Origin: Pegethrix bostrychoides GSE-TBD4-15B
GTDB taxonomy: Bacteria; Cyanobacteriota; Cyanobacteriia; Elainellales; Elainellaceae
Direction: 5' to 3'
Length of the DNA stretch: 64,000 nucleotides
Assembly (NCBI GenBank): GCA_019359155.1
Contig: JAHHHV010000067.1
Location: 62,001-126,000, forward strand
Shown: positions 9,501-16,252 of the stretch, one piece after another
Layout: each line of letters opens with the position of its first letter
Numbering within the stretch: position 1 is the stretch's first letter
Notes under the pieces: generated by a model
The model's input: only the letters and a program-made list of their open reading frames with translations
The model's database searches: none
What the model was told of the DNA's origin: nothing
Program-made: the position numbers and the translations under genes

Positions 9501-10724
9501 TCGAGTTCGCTCAGTTTGGTTGTCAACAATCCCTGGGTGTTCTGCTGGCTGCTGAAGGACGTTATCCAGCGCCCGATCATCCAGCTCACCCGCTGCTGCA
9601 TCAGGGTTTTGTAGGTCTGCTCGTCCAAGCTGGGCAGCGTCGCGGGAACTCGCACCACGAACAGCGACGGCATCACCAGAGGCGTCCAGATCTGCGGGTA
9701 GTTTTCGTATTGCGTCATCGTATTCTTTGGCTCTAGAGGATGAATACTGAATGAGTTCATTGGGCAGTTGCTCCTTGAGTTCTAGAAATGAGCGGTAGAT
9801 CTGGGGAACCTGGGCAGCGGGCAGCGGTCGCTGGGACTGGCCTCGACCGGCGATCACAATCAGATCAATCGGAAACCCTGCCCCCTGTTTGCGGTAGAGA
9901 TCGCCCCAGATCGAGAAGTGCTGCGTGACGTTGTAGTGGTTGTAAAGAATGTAATAAAAAGCTCTACTTTCTCTGGTGTTGTAGCGTTCTGAGCGGCGTT
10001 CTTCATCGTTGCCTAATTTACCTCCTAAAATCAATACCGCTCGACCGTCATCTTTCATCACCTCCAGGGCGTTGAGGGCAATTACATGATCAGTTTGCGT
10101 TGTCCAGGTGTCGCCCAGGAGAAATCGTTTTGTTTGCTCGCCGTCAGCAATTGAGCCGAAAGGCGGATTACAGATAACTCGGTCTACTTGAGTTTGAGGC
10201 CGGTAGGTCGTGGCATCGTTCTGGGTAAGCAGGAAGTAGTTTCGGGTCGCCAGCTCTGCAAAACGGTCGTCGTTGATTTCATTGGCAGTTACCTTGTCCG
10301 GGTTGGCGGTGAGCAGCAATGCGCCGTTGCCAGCGGCAGGTTCGTAGACGGTTGTTTCTGGCGTGATACCGGCTAGCGTTGCAGCTAAATAGGCAATTGG
10401 GATTGGGGTACTGTAGGCTTGCTGAAGCACAGAAGTAGAGGATCTGACGCCCAGATTGGGCTGGCGATTCAGCAGCTCAACTAATCGGTCATAGGCTTGG
10501 TGGGTTGTTTCTGAACTGTTGATTAACAGCGGTGCGGCTCGCACAACGGCTGCTTCCATTGCTTCATCGACCAGCTTGGTAGTCGGACTGCCTGACCCAA
10601 TGGCCACACCTAACAGCTCTGCCGCTTCAGCGCGAGCGTCCGTAATTCGGGCATAGCTTTTTCCCGCGACAAGCTGTTCGAGAAACCGCTGCTTCAGGCG
10701 TTCTCGTTCAGGGTTGTTAGTCAT
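3504..10724 (-). CDS. Giant DNA-processing protein: adenine methylase, Sno-type helicase, MutS-I-like and Toprim domains
   Basis: One open frame of 2406 codons. Residues about 100-300 form an N6-adenine methyltransferase with motif I EPAAGNGALL (128-137) and NPPF (186-189). From about residue 497 there is a strawberry-notch-like superfamily 2 helicase: GDQTGVGKGR (about 590-600), DEAH (about 723), SSAT, and QMLGRVHRTGQ (about 1120). Residues about 1830-1930 resemble MutS domain I (PDAVVLIRAGDFYETY). About 2010-2100 resembles the primase-associated DUF3991 region, and about 2215-2325 is a Toprim domain (LTESPIDALS, VAFDADPSGE). It probably handles DNA in conjugative transfer or establishment. 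The stretch encoded at about 9237-9758 reads as low-complexity Ala/Gly/Asp/Arg and overlaps a separate gene in another frame. An excellent internal start lies at 9236, so an independent 1910-residue helicase-Toprim protein (3504-9236) is likely made. Confidence 0.8.
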   Translation of the reverse strand: MTNNPERERLKQRFLEQLVAGKSYARITDARAEAAELLGVAIGSGSPTTKLVDEAMEAAVVRAAPLLINSSETTHQAYDRLVELLNRQPNLGVRSSTSVLQQAYSTPIPIAYLAATLAGITPETTVYEPAAGNGALLLTANPDKVTANEINDDRFAELATRNYFLLTQNDATTYRPQTQVDRVICNPPFGSIADGEQTKRFLLGDTWTTQTDHVIALNALEVMKDDGRAVLILGGKLGNDEERRSERYNTRESRAFYYILYNHYNVTQHFSIWGDLYRKQGAGFPIDLIVIAGRGQSQRPLPAAQVPQIYRSFLELKEQLPNELIQYSSSRAKEYDDAIRKLPADLDASGDAVAVRGASSRDAAQLGRADLQNPDAAAGELDDRALDNVLQQPAEHPGIVDNQTERTRLLPGLPAAQLGRAGNGSADAVAASLGRNPDSPQRGVLSSSVAAGRQLSSDGDGPEPPGVSGLPGAAPDDPSGRVDQRAERLRLKEGNHMEAANQPAPEVQPKQVTYQPKSQGNSTGTLIPYNMASAAQSALDRFTQQHGEIDAYLASRLGYASIAELHRHFSAEQVDASALAISNIERGSGFIVGDQTGVGKGRICASILRYARQQGRAAVFVTQNKTLYADMMRDISDIGLYGFQPFITDTKAIIPLANGQELRTGNQAQQEQLMKEMMLTRRLDSSYSAVFTTYSQLQTVGQQEPLRRQFLRAIAPNAILILDEAHEAGGSPSGWRMAGPPDRAEFVRELVDAAAGVFYSSATYAKRPDVMDLYARRTDLQFAVSSMTALENILDRGGVPLQQIVASKFVASGQMLRRERSYEGISFQAKVVPVDRDVADQFSAALRAIKDFDRAKQKAIKELSKQLKAEAKAFGMDGAVGEVGAKSTLFTSLMHNCIEQGLLAQKAEATVQEALQSLQTGQKPVIAVANTMGSFIQAFAEANDIQNGNSIEISFSNLLERYLERSRDVMIKDYRGQVTRQRLTDAELGETGIIAYEEALDCIREADFSTIPVSPIDYITQRLERAGYSVREVTGRSAALDYAPDGSTFYRMRPDTERTSQARISAVAQFNSGEADVIILNCSGSTGISLHASERFADQRPRHMIVAQAERDINVFMQMLGRVHRTGQVALPSYTLLMSDLPAEKRPGAILCQKMAGLNANTTAARETGISIQNVVDFMNPYGEQVVTELLSDDLELDAKLDYPSAKAENDASEIALIKKVTGRIPLLPIAEQEAVYSLIESEYGELVEQQRAMGESILEADQLDLDARTVARMQVIPNDSQIQSEFAGAVYLEIVDVKSSAKPLTQLQVVNALREQLDLAPVKHPDEHNRDAVAIIAQDQVHATILSLKAAVNQYRAEVTAHNHDEALSAKFNEKLDKQQTQVVKTIRAFPVGTSVRVVTPLNANVFYGVVISLDQKARSGNPVAPNAWRMRILVADAAKQITLPLSKVNTGREGTAIVDAQARDWFNNDIYSLFDRRQEAGRTTRQIFTGNLIKAFEKYPKGKLVNYSDSQGQIRQGLIMPKGFDIEESLEQEPVAFSTPDQVKAFLTNLTYRKGAVRTLDELLLLKSQPGGDNFVLQTPKARDSGGRYYLDEQLIAAVGSDFYSVNDRMEVVVPAERLEQSLNVIMLQRGYALAAFEHKDIARDYLGIKLPELEKFETGAVKHQQNEILAAGEPIQSVEVDSVGNTSQPPITLMIASSKEQVGSLEKRIVKFLEEAELREVVTEDFHLSIENDPYIPLVVERHNHQLYLTHYLEQNGDTFIDTEMVFRIQPGGQLQFKETAVQDPLRGGEHRAADRAFAQLFSRNILEQGFAAAARSQQSEEVSEASAETQLLLNREALCSFIRSYLEMKDKHPDAVVLIRAGDFYETYLQDAQAIADRLELVSTSIGSGDPTVGRVPAAGFPVHALERYLAQLTQEFTVVTVADDYAITLHPQQTSAQIDASSAEVQELSLFDVNSFTNAATDYKVDTTGYDPSWAALAKSQTSSPSPVFQPTAPAIPTNPVPQPNLKELADQVRAFDLESVAASLGLEQDRHDRYKWRNGNQIISISNGKFMDWLADRGGGGAIDLVMHVQAVEFTAAVEWLSGQSFPAQPISHQRQIQSESDKPHLLEMPAPNERRWPAVRDYLVEARKLPAALVDRLHQRHLIYADAMQNAVFVRHATSSNCAIWQRGAVTGASLRGTWGENNSFHGLAAGSAREQGWFWFGAGQGEVKRVMLTESPIDALSLATLDKRRQATAGVSVYLSADGAGAIPTAALKQVLEQGGQVGVAFDADPSGEIMAWRVAQELPGVGRITPAWGKDWNERLIWGEQPPQQPAWDKQTLDELWRWHQVAQQLGKASNYLNRITEIAKEAVKGAPLSEQAKLAMQQDIRSFAKQDGQTRAAPTNAGVLRKKPERAMEIDG
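9237..9251 (-). promoter_or_regulatory. Strong internal ribosome-binding site for the helicase-Toprim part
   Basis: On the minus strand AAGGAGG (9251-9245) sits eight bases before an ATG at 9236 that is in frame with the giant reading frame and begins MEAANQPAPEVQ. The first A of the site is also the last base of the TGA that ends the nested gene (9253-9251), a typical translational-coupling arrangement. This decides in favour of a real start here and an independent product encoded by 3504-9236. Confidence 0.75.
9251..9760 (-). CDS. Hypothetical protein nested in the giant frame (+1 frame)
   Basis: 169 residues, family not recognised, with normal protein composition: many Trp, Leu, Gln and Glu, for example YENYPQIWTPLVMP and LILHSEAFSQALWLLG. 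The overlapping giant frame is low complexity over exactly this stretch. AAGGAG lies about ten bases before the ATG at 9760, and an in-frame TAG is found just upstream. The stop overlaps the strong ribosome-binding site of the helicase start at 9236. I infer a gene order of methylase, this gene, then helicase-Toprim, in which the methylase frame happens to have no stop. An automatic caller would probably miss this gene because it lies inside a longer frame. Confidence 0.7.
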   Translation of the reverse strand: MNSFSIHPLEPKNTMTQYENYPQIWTPLVMPSLFVVRVPATLPSLDEQTYKTLMQQRVSWMIGRWITSFSSQQNTQGLLTTKLSELDSYQDYPLLSSDEPETEALTQWQQAWAETLILHSEAFSQALWLLGVSFPATVMDQNHPEFQDFLELHQTTHLEEWINELSAYA

Positions 10725-10752
10725 TGCCTCAAGTCAGTGAGGTGCTTACAAG

Positions 10753-11139
10753 CTATTCCAACTGCGTTTGCAGCTCAGAAATCTTGCCGTCCACATAGGC
10801 GGTACTCAAATCGTCCTCCTGCTGTCTTCGTTTGATTTTCTGGTACTTTTGAATGGCTTCGGCTGGGTGGTTCAGCGCCGTTAATGCTTTTGCCTGATTG
10901 TGGTAGATGCTGTGGTAGATGCCGAGTCGGTCATGAGGACGGAGCTGTTCAGCCTGGTTGAAATCAGCGAGCGCTTTTTCATAGTCGCCCTGTTCGGCAT
11001 AGCGTTCGCCCCGGCGCAGAAATTCTTTAGCTGTTGTGGGCGTCATTTCCTCAGGCGTGAGATTCGGCTGGGCAAGTCCAATGAAGAAAACGATGATCAG
11101 GAGCAGCGCATAGCCGCGCAGCACAATAAAAAAACGCAT
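10753..11139 (-). CDS. Small membrane-anchored TPR protein
   Basis: 128 residues: one N-terminal membrane helix or signal anchor (residues 3-23) and two or three TPR-like units (ERYAEQGDYEKALADFNQAEQL, then a region around NQAKALTALNHPAEAI). The start at 11139 is chosen because AGGAGG lies five bases upstream and the hydrophobic segment begins there; a longer frame overlaps the preceding gene. It sits between the methylase gene and an 11150-12985 gene in the conjugation operon. A scaffold role on the membrane is likely; nothing more specific is visible. Confidence 0.75.
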   Translation of the reverse strand: MRFFIVLRGYALLLIIVFFIGLAQPNLTPEEMTPTTAKEFLRRGERYAEQGDYEKALADFNQAEQLRPHDRLGIYHSIYHNQAKALTALNHPAEAIQKYQKIKRRQQEDDLSTAYVDGKISELQTQLE

Positions 11140-11149
11140 GGTTGCCTCC

Positions 11150-12985
11150 TCAGCCCAATTCCAATCCGGCGGTAGTTTGACGAACGCGAGCAGTTGGTTG
11201 CGGTTGAACCTGCTCTGACTGCTGCATTTTTGCGGCCAGTCGATCAAAATGGGCAAAATCTCTGGCTCCCAGTTGAGAAAAAACCTGACCCGCCTCGCGC
11301 TGAAACACCACGCCTCGATCTTCCTGCTTGTCGGTAATCCGCAGCATTCCCGCATCCCCAATCTCCAGCTTGAATTTGCCGCCTTCCTTATCCCAGACGT
11401 TAGCCTGCGCCTTGGTTTGCAGAAACTGGGTGACGATTTGCTCGACTCGACTGGTTTTGGCATTATAAGCAGCTTCCACATCCAGATCGCCCTGCGGCGT
11501 GAAGCCCCGGTTCTGCTGCATTGCTTGCAGCTCTTTAGCCTGAAAGCTGCCCAAACGGACGCTGGTTGAGAGTCCCTGAATGCTTTGCCGAGTCAGTCCA
11601 GGAATGAGCGGCTTGAACGCCTGAAATCGCATCAGCTCGCCTTTGCTATTCCTGAGCGTGTAGAGATTTCGACCTTTGAGGCTGATTGAATATTCGCCCA
11701 GTTGGTAGGTTCGTTCTCCCGTGCGTTCGTAGCCCCGATTGAACAGGTCAAGTGCCGCACGAGCAACCTGCTGGTGCCGCCAGTCTTCTACCTTTGCGGC
11801 CAGCCAGCCCAACCCCTGTCGCAGCCCCTGCTGTAGCCCCTGAACCTGCTGACTCCAATCTCTAGCCGTGGTTTGTAGCAACTGCTGAGTCACGCCAGCG
11901 GGCAGTTTCGCGGTTGCCCGTTCCAGAACCGCAATGGCGGGCAGGATTTGGTCATTTTGTGTGGCCGGAGCAACATCAACCGTCAGTGAACCTGTGTCGC
12001 GAGGGATAGGAGCATCCTGGATCTGGGTCTTCTTGATTTCGCTGGCGTCCACCGCATCGGCTGTGAAGGTGAGGCTATCTTGATTCAGGGGAGCGCTGTT
12101 AGTCCAGAGGCCGTTGCGTTTGTTCTGCTGGGCATCGAGCAGGTCGTGCTGCATCGTGTCGCCATCCAGGACGCCTGATTCGACCAGCACAGGTTTGCCG
12201 TTCTGGTGATAGCCATTCTGCGTGATGTTTGTCTGATTGGGACGAGGTTCTAGACTCCCAAACGCATCCCAGTCCTGTTGAGTAACTCGATTGGTGATGA
12301 TTTCGCCGTTGCTGGTCGCCAGAATTGGCTCGCCATCCCGACTGATGCTGATACCATTCTCATCCTGCCGAATCTGGTAGCCTTTGACGGACACCGCATC
12401 GTAGATCGGCTGCTGCTCTTTGAGAGGATTGAGCAAATAGTCAGCGGTTTGGGCAATCCGCTCTGCCTGCTCCAGCGAGACGGGCGGCGATTCGACTCTG
12501 AGCGGTTCTTGTGGGCTTGCTGCGGCCTGTGCCGGTTCTGGGGTTGGTGTGGCTTCAATCTGCGGCTCCAGCTTTGTCTGTGCCTCTTGAGCAAGCTGAA
12601 ACTGAATAGCATTGGCCGTAACCGTTCCGTCTCGTTCTTCTCGAAACAAAACCCGGTCGCCATCGCGAATCTCGATCGCCGGAACCTTGCCTTTGTAGCG
12701 GCTAGCGTCAACGTCCGGCGCGACCGGACGCTGGATTGCGTCAAAGAGCGCCTGCATTTTGTTGGCATCCAGCTCATTGCGGAACTGTCCATCCGCCAGC
12801 CAACCATAGACCAACCTGCGGCCCATCTGGATGCGGATTGCTTCTGGTGGCTCAGCGGCAGCCGGTTGGGGCGGCGGATTCAAGAAACTGATTGCGCCTC
12901 TGGTGGCTTGCAGAATTGCGGACAGCAGTTGAACTTCGTCTTCTTGAATCGCTTGAGCGTCAGCAGGATTAATTGTCAGCACCAT
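11150..12985 (-). CDS. Conjugation-operon protein of unknown function
   Basis: 611 residues from the ATG at 12985, preferred because GGAGG lies eight bases upstream and the start overlaps the previous gene's end by 17 bases; an ATG at 13021 would add 12 residues. The N-terminal third (MVLTINPADAQAIQEDE onward) is a compact domain, then a Pro/Ala/Glu-rich linker, a middle section with repeated GEI/GIS strands, and a C-terminal region (about 430-600) that looks folded and basic. No HUH or tyrosine relaxase motif, Walker motif or membrane segment is seen. Its place directly after the coupling-protein gene would suit a relaxosome or DNA-processing partner, but that is inference only. Confidence 0.65.
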   Translation of the reverse strand: MVLTINPADAQAIQEDEVQLLSAILQATRGAISFLNPPPQPAAAEPPEAIRIQMGRRLVYGWLADGQFRNELDANKMQALFDAIQRPVAPDVDASRYKGKVPAIEIRDGDRVLFREERDGTVTANAIQFQLAQEAQTKLEPQIEATPTPEPAQAAASPQEPLRVESPPVSLEQAERIAQTADYLLNPLKEQQPIYDAVSVKGYQIRQDENGISISRDGEPILATSNGEIITNRVTQQDWDAFGSLEPRPNQTNITQNGYHQNGKPVLVESGVLDGDTMQHDLLDAQQNKRNGLWTNSAPLNQDSLTFTADAVDASEIKKTQIQDAPIPRDTGSLTVDVAPATQNDQILPAIAVLERATAKLPAGVTQQLLQTTARDWSQQVQGLQQGLRQGLGWLAAKVEDWRHQQVARAALDLFNRGYERTGERTYQLGEYSISLKGRNLYTLRNSKGELMRFQAFKPLIPGLTRQSIQGLSTSVRLGSFQAKELQAMQQNRGFTPQGDLDVEAAYNAKTSRVEQIVTQFLQTKAQANVWDKEGGKFKLEIGDAGMLRITDKQEDRGVVFQREAGQVFSQLGARDFAHFDRLAAKMQQSEQVQPQPTARVRQTTAGLELG

Positions 12986-13355
12986 CGTACTTTCCTCCAT
13001 GCAAGAATCCTTGGGCTGCAAGGGCAGTTGCTATGCCCTCAACGCGGTTGACAACAAACTCAGCGCCAATCTGAAACAGGGCAATTTCATCATTGAAGCG
13101 ACATTCAATGAATGCAGGCTCGTAGTTAGAATCGCAGTTCCGAATAAAGGTCAGCACTCCCCTCACAGAACGAAGATAGGGCAGATCATCGAATAGAACT
13201 TCAACAACTGTAGGGACATAGCCAGGAGGAAACGGCAGCAGCAGTCGCTCTTGGGCCAGATCTGCCAGAATCTCTGGCTGTCTGGAGAGCAGAGCTGCGG
13301 CCTGGGGAGACAGTCCCCACTCAAACGGATTGGGTTGCGTCAGAGTTTGTATCAT
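12969..13355 (-). CDS. Hypothetical protein between coupling ATPase and the 611-residue protein
   Basis: 128 residues, not recognised. Soluble and acidic, with a Leu/Pro-rich N-terminal half (RLLLPFPPGYVPTVVEVLF) and a C-terminal half with FNDEIALFQIGAEFVVNRVEGIA. It begins inside the last bases of the coupling-protein gene (ATGA-type overlap at 13352-13355) and overlaps the next gene by 17 bases, so it is translated as part of the same operon. There is no signal peptide, so it acts in the cytoplasm. Confidence 0.7.
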   Translation of the reverse strand: MIQTLTQPNPFEWGLSPQAAALLSRQPEILADLAQERLLLPFPPGYVPTVVEVLFDDLPYLRSVRGVLTFIRNCDSNYEPAFIECRFNDEIALFQIGAEFVVNRVEGIATALAAQGFLHGGKYDGADN

Positions 13356-15085
13356 AGGTAGTCCTCTTGAAGTCGAAACATTTCATCGTATTCATCCTCA
13401 GTAATGTCAGGATTCACGTCCTGAGCTTGTCCAGCGCTAGATGATCCATCAACAGGCAGGGGAAACAATCGCTCGGCCATTTCTCGACGAATTTCGTTTT
13501 CTTGGTCTAAATCAATTGCACTGTGCTGCTGGAGCATTTGCCCAGTCAGGCGGCCACAGACTTTGCTGTGCCACAGTTCTGTACTGCGCTGCTGAATCTC
13601 GATTTCCTGCTGAGTAATCTTCACCTTCAGCTTGAGCGGAATCGACGCCTCGTACCCACCTTTGTAGGCTGGGTTAATAAACACGCATTCGCCCTGATCC
13701 AGTTTCAGGATTTGATCCGGCGTTAACAGCGGCATTTTATGGTGCTGTTCTGAATAGCTGCTCCCTTGTCTGCTGTGGGAACGGGTATGCAGCCGCACTT
13801 CTTTCTCGCCCAGGTAGCCAGAAAACTCAGTTGCAGTTTCGCGGTCTTTGGGGTTGAAGAACACTTTTGTGCCGCAGGCGGCGAATAGCGCCCGCGACAG
13901 CTCGCGCCCGTACATATGCTGCAACTGGGCAAAGTTCTGGTAGCCCAGCAGAGCAACAAAGCCGTAGGAGCGAAACTCGTTGATCCATTTGGGTAGCTCT
14001 GGCAAGTAAAGCGTCGGCAATTCATCCAGAGCAACAACCAGCGGCGTTGGGCGGGGTCGAGCAAAGTTGCGCGTCACAATCAGGTGCAGCACGGCAGCCA
14101 GCAGTGGACTGACGGTATCGCGCTTTTGAATATCTACCTGCAAAAACAGAATTTGCTTCTCCTTCAGATCCAGCGGAATCGTGGTCTTGCCGCAGAAGCT
14201 AGACACTAGCTGTTTGCCGATGAAGGTTTTGAAGGTGCGCTGGGCCGTGGCGACAATCCCGGCGATCTGCTTGTCTGCGCCTTCAGAAGCCAAGAGCTGA
14301 CTGAAGCTCTCCATCGTCCAAGCTGGAATTCGGCCCGCCGCTCCAGCCGCTCGGATGCGAACGGGCAGATCCGAGAGATTCAGCAGCTTGCTGGCCATCA
14401 GCAGGTCGGGGTACGGCGTCATTTTGGCGAGCAGCATCACGGCTTCGACCAGATTGGTACCGGCACTGGTAAAGAAATCGTTGTCCCGATAAGCTCCGTC
14501 TCGCTGCGTGTTCTTTTGCAGAACCTGGGCGAGCTGGGCGGCCATGAGTGAATCCGTGGCGTCGAGCAGAAAATCGAGCGGATTACAGACTCCGGTGTAG
14601 GGCTGACCGGGTGCAAACACCGCCACCTCGTAGCCTTGTGCAGCAGCCCAGGCGGCGTGCGCCTCAAGCTGGCTGCCCTTGAAGTCGTACACCAGAACCG
14701 GAAACCCCTGGGCGATGGCCGAACGAATCGCCGGGTCGATAATGCTGAACGTCTTCCCGGAATCGGGCGCTCCGGTGACGGTCAGGCTTTGCTGAGCATG
14801 GGGAATATCTAGATTTCCGGCCTTCAGCGCTACTTTATGAGCCTGTCGGCCTCGGCGCTGCTGACGGGCAACTGCTGCGGCTCGCCACTGCTCAGAGCGC
14901 CCGCCAAACCGTCCGGTCGTCATCTTGCCTTTCTTGGGGCTAAACAGCGTTGCGCCCACCATCAAGAGCGCCATGCCCAGCAGCAGCGTTCCCAGTCTGG
15001 AATGGGTCACCGAATGGATCAACGGCTGAATTGGGTGAATAACGTCCTGTTCGATTTGGGTGTGACTGTGGTGTTGCTTACTCAT
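13352..15085 (-). CDS. Type IV coupling protein (VirD4/TraD-like ATPase)
   Basis: 577 residues. One N-terminal transmembrane segment (about 31-48) is followed by the Walker A motif GAPDSGKT (105-112), the FKG motif of coupling proteins (VYDFKGSQLEAHA, about 132-144), and a Walker B VVALDELPTL (about 350-358). The C-terminal part contains the GYQNFAQLQ region typical of TraG/TraD ATPases. Coupling proteins bring the relaxosome DNA to the secretion channel and power transfer. It is shorter than F-type TraD (about 720) and has a single visible membrane helix instead of the usual two. Tight overlaps on both sides place it inside the operon. Confidence 0.9.
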   Translation of the reverse strand: MSKQHHSHTQIEQDVIHPIQPLIHSVTHSRLGTLLLGMALLMVGATLFSPKKGKMTTGRFGGRSEQWRAAAVARQQRRGRQAHKVALKAGNLDIPHAQQSLTVTGAPDSGKTFSIIDPAIRSAIAQGFPVLVYDFKGSQLEAHAAWAAAQGYEVAVFAPGQPYTGVCNPLDFLLDATDSLMAAQLAQVLQKNTQRDGAYRDNDFFTSAGTNLVEAVMLLAKMTPYPDLLMASKLLNLSDLPVRIRAAGAAGRIPAWTMESFSQLLASEGADKQIAGIVATAQRTFKTFIGKQLVSSFCGKTTIPLDLKEKQILFLQVDIQKRDTVSPLLAAVLHLIVTRNFARPRPTPLVVALDELPTLYLPELPKWINEFRSYGFVALLGYQNFAQLQHMYGRELSRALFAACGTKVFFNPKDRETATEFSGYLGEKEVRLHTRSHSRQGSSYSEQHHKMPLLTPDQILKLDQGECVFINPAYKGGYEASIPLKLKVKITQQEIEIQQRSTELWHSKVCGRLTGQMLQQHSAIDLDQENEIRREMAERLFPLPVDGSSSAGQAQDVNPDITEDEYDEMFRLQEDYL

Positions 15086-15677
15086 AGGTTTGAGGCGTCA
15101 ACAGCGTTTTGGTGACTTCGTACTCTTGACCGTTAAACGACCAGTGCGACTGCTCCACGCGATTGCCCTGCATCTGGTTGATCTTCAGTACAGGCAGTCC
15201 GTTTTGCAGAGCATCAGAAGATTCAAATAGGGAGACGTTGGGTGGCAGATTGACGTTCAGATAGGCGTTCCAAACTTCTTGAAACTGCTGCTCTTTGGGA
15301 ATGTCGGTGGGGATGTAGCCAAAAAAGGCGCAGCCAGACGCGCCGCAGAGCGGGTTGACGTGGGGATATTGAGCAAGATTTGTGATGCGAGAATCAACCA
15401 GATACAGCGGCTGTTTTTGTCCAGGTAGTTGAACGTTCAGAACTTTCATTCGTCCCGAATCAACCGGCAAATCCGGGCTGAGGTGATTGGCTGCAATCTG
15501 CTGGACTAAGCCCGATGGAGCGCTGTTGCTGGCATAGCTCCAGTTCGCAGCATCAGCCGAGGCCCGGTTTCTGGAGGTTCCAAGCAGCGATAGCCCGATC
15601 AGCAGTGTCGCTAATGCAATCACCGCGATCGCCAGCAGTTTTAGCTTTTGTCTAGGAGAGCGATTCATAGGATTCAC
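15078..15677 (-). CDS. Membrane-anchored conjugation protein, unknown
   Basis: 199 residues with one N-terminal transmembrane helix (about residues 13-31) and an extracytoplasmic domain. This contains two cysteines in NPLCGASGCAFFGY and a C-terminal strand-rich section ending in SHWSFNGQEYEVTKTLLT. The GTG at 15677 makes a GTGA overlap with the stop of the preceding gene; an ATG nine bases later is an alternative. It lies in the operon upstream of the coupling ATPase and could be an outer part of the channel. The family was not recognised. Confidence 0.68.
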   Translation of the reverse strand: MNPMNRSPRQKLKLLAIAVIALATLLIGLSLLGTSRNRASADAANWSYASNSAPSGLVQQIAANHLSPDLPVDSGRMKVLNVQLPGQKQPLYLVDSRITNLAQYPHVNPLCGASGCAFFGYIPTDIPKEQQFQEVWNAYLNVNLPPNVSLFESSDALQNGLPVLKINQMQGNRVEQSHWSFNGQEYEVTKTLLTPQTYE

Positions 15678-16237
15678 TGGGAACGCGAGGGCGACGGCTC
15701 ATAGCTGGGCGAACTGTTCGGGCGGCGAATCTGGTAGGTGCCTTCTGGGATAGTTACACCGAGCTGCTGCAAGGCCCAGACATTCTCTGGCGCGAGATAG
15801 CTGGTTTCACCACCCGGCTGCGAAGTCATATAGTCGGTAAAGCCCTGCTGAAAGGCTTGCAGCCCTCCGGCTTCCTCAATCCGACGCTGATAGCGCTGTA
15901 AGACAAGCTGCTGAGCAATTTCGAGCGGGATGTAGGCGCTCAATGGTTCCGTATCCTGCTGGCCTCTAACAAGCAGGCAGCCCGCTGCGTCGGTTTGTAC
16001 TAGCAGCTCCCAATAGCTGTCATTCTGGAATGCACCCAGCAGATAAAACGCCTCCTGCTCCTGCTGAACCTGGCCAAGCAGTTCAATTCGCTCTACCGAT
16101 TGGGGCAGGCAAGGCCGAATTGTTTCCGGCAGGGTGGGTTCAATCTGGGCCTGAGCCAATGATAGTTCTGCAATCAATAGCAGAGCCAGACTCAGAACGG
16201 TAAGTAGAACCAACCAGCGAATGATTTTGGGTTTCAC
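15674..16237 (-). CDS. Secreted or anchored conjugation protein, unknown
   Basis: About 187 residues. A hydrophobic signal (IIRWLVLLTVLSLALLLIAE) with likely cleavage near SLAQAQ is followed by a strand-rich domain and a Pro/Ser-rich C-terminus (RRPNSSPSYEPSPSRSQ). A GTG at 16237 is chosen because GGAGGTGA lies six bases upstream. A GTG at 16252 directly after the previous stop would add five residues. It is translationally linked to its neighbours and probably works at the cell envelope as an accessory to the secretion channel. Confidence 0.65.
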   Translation of the reverse strand: MKPKIIRWLVLLTVLSLALLLIAELSLAQAQIEPTLPETIRPCLPQSVERIELLGQVQQEQEAFYLLGAFQNDSYWELLVQTDAAGCLLVRGQQDTEPLSAYIPLEIAQQLVLQRYQRRIEEAGGLQAFQQGFTDYMTSQPGGETSYLAPENVWALQQLGVTIPEGTYQIRRPNSSPSYEPSPSRSQ

Positions 16238-16252
16238 AGAAGTCACCTCCAC

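Noticed and set aside
5985-9736. Several plus-strand frames of 80-170 residues opposite the helicase gene
   Set aside because: Antisense shadows of the GC-rich helicase frame, without start signals.
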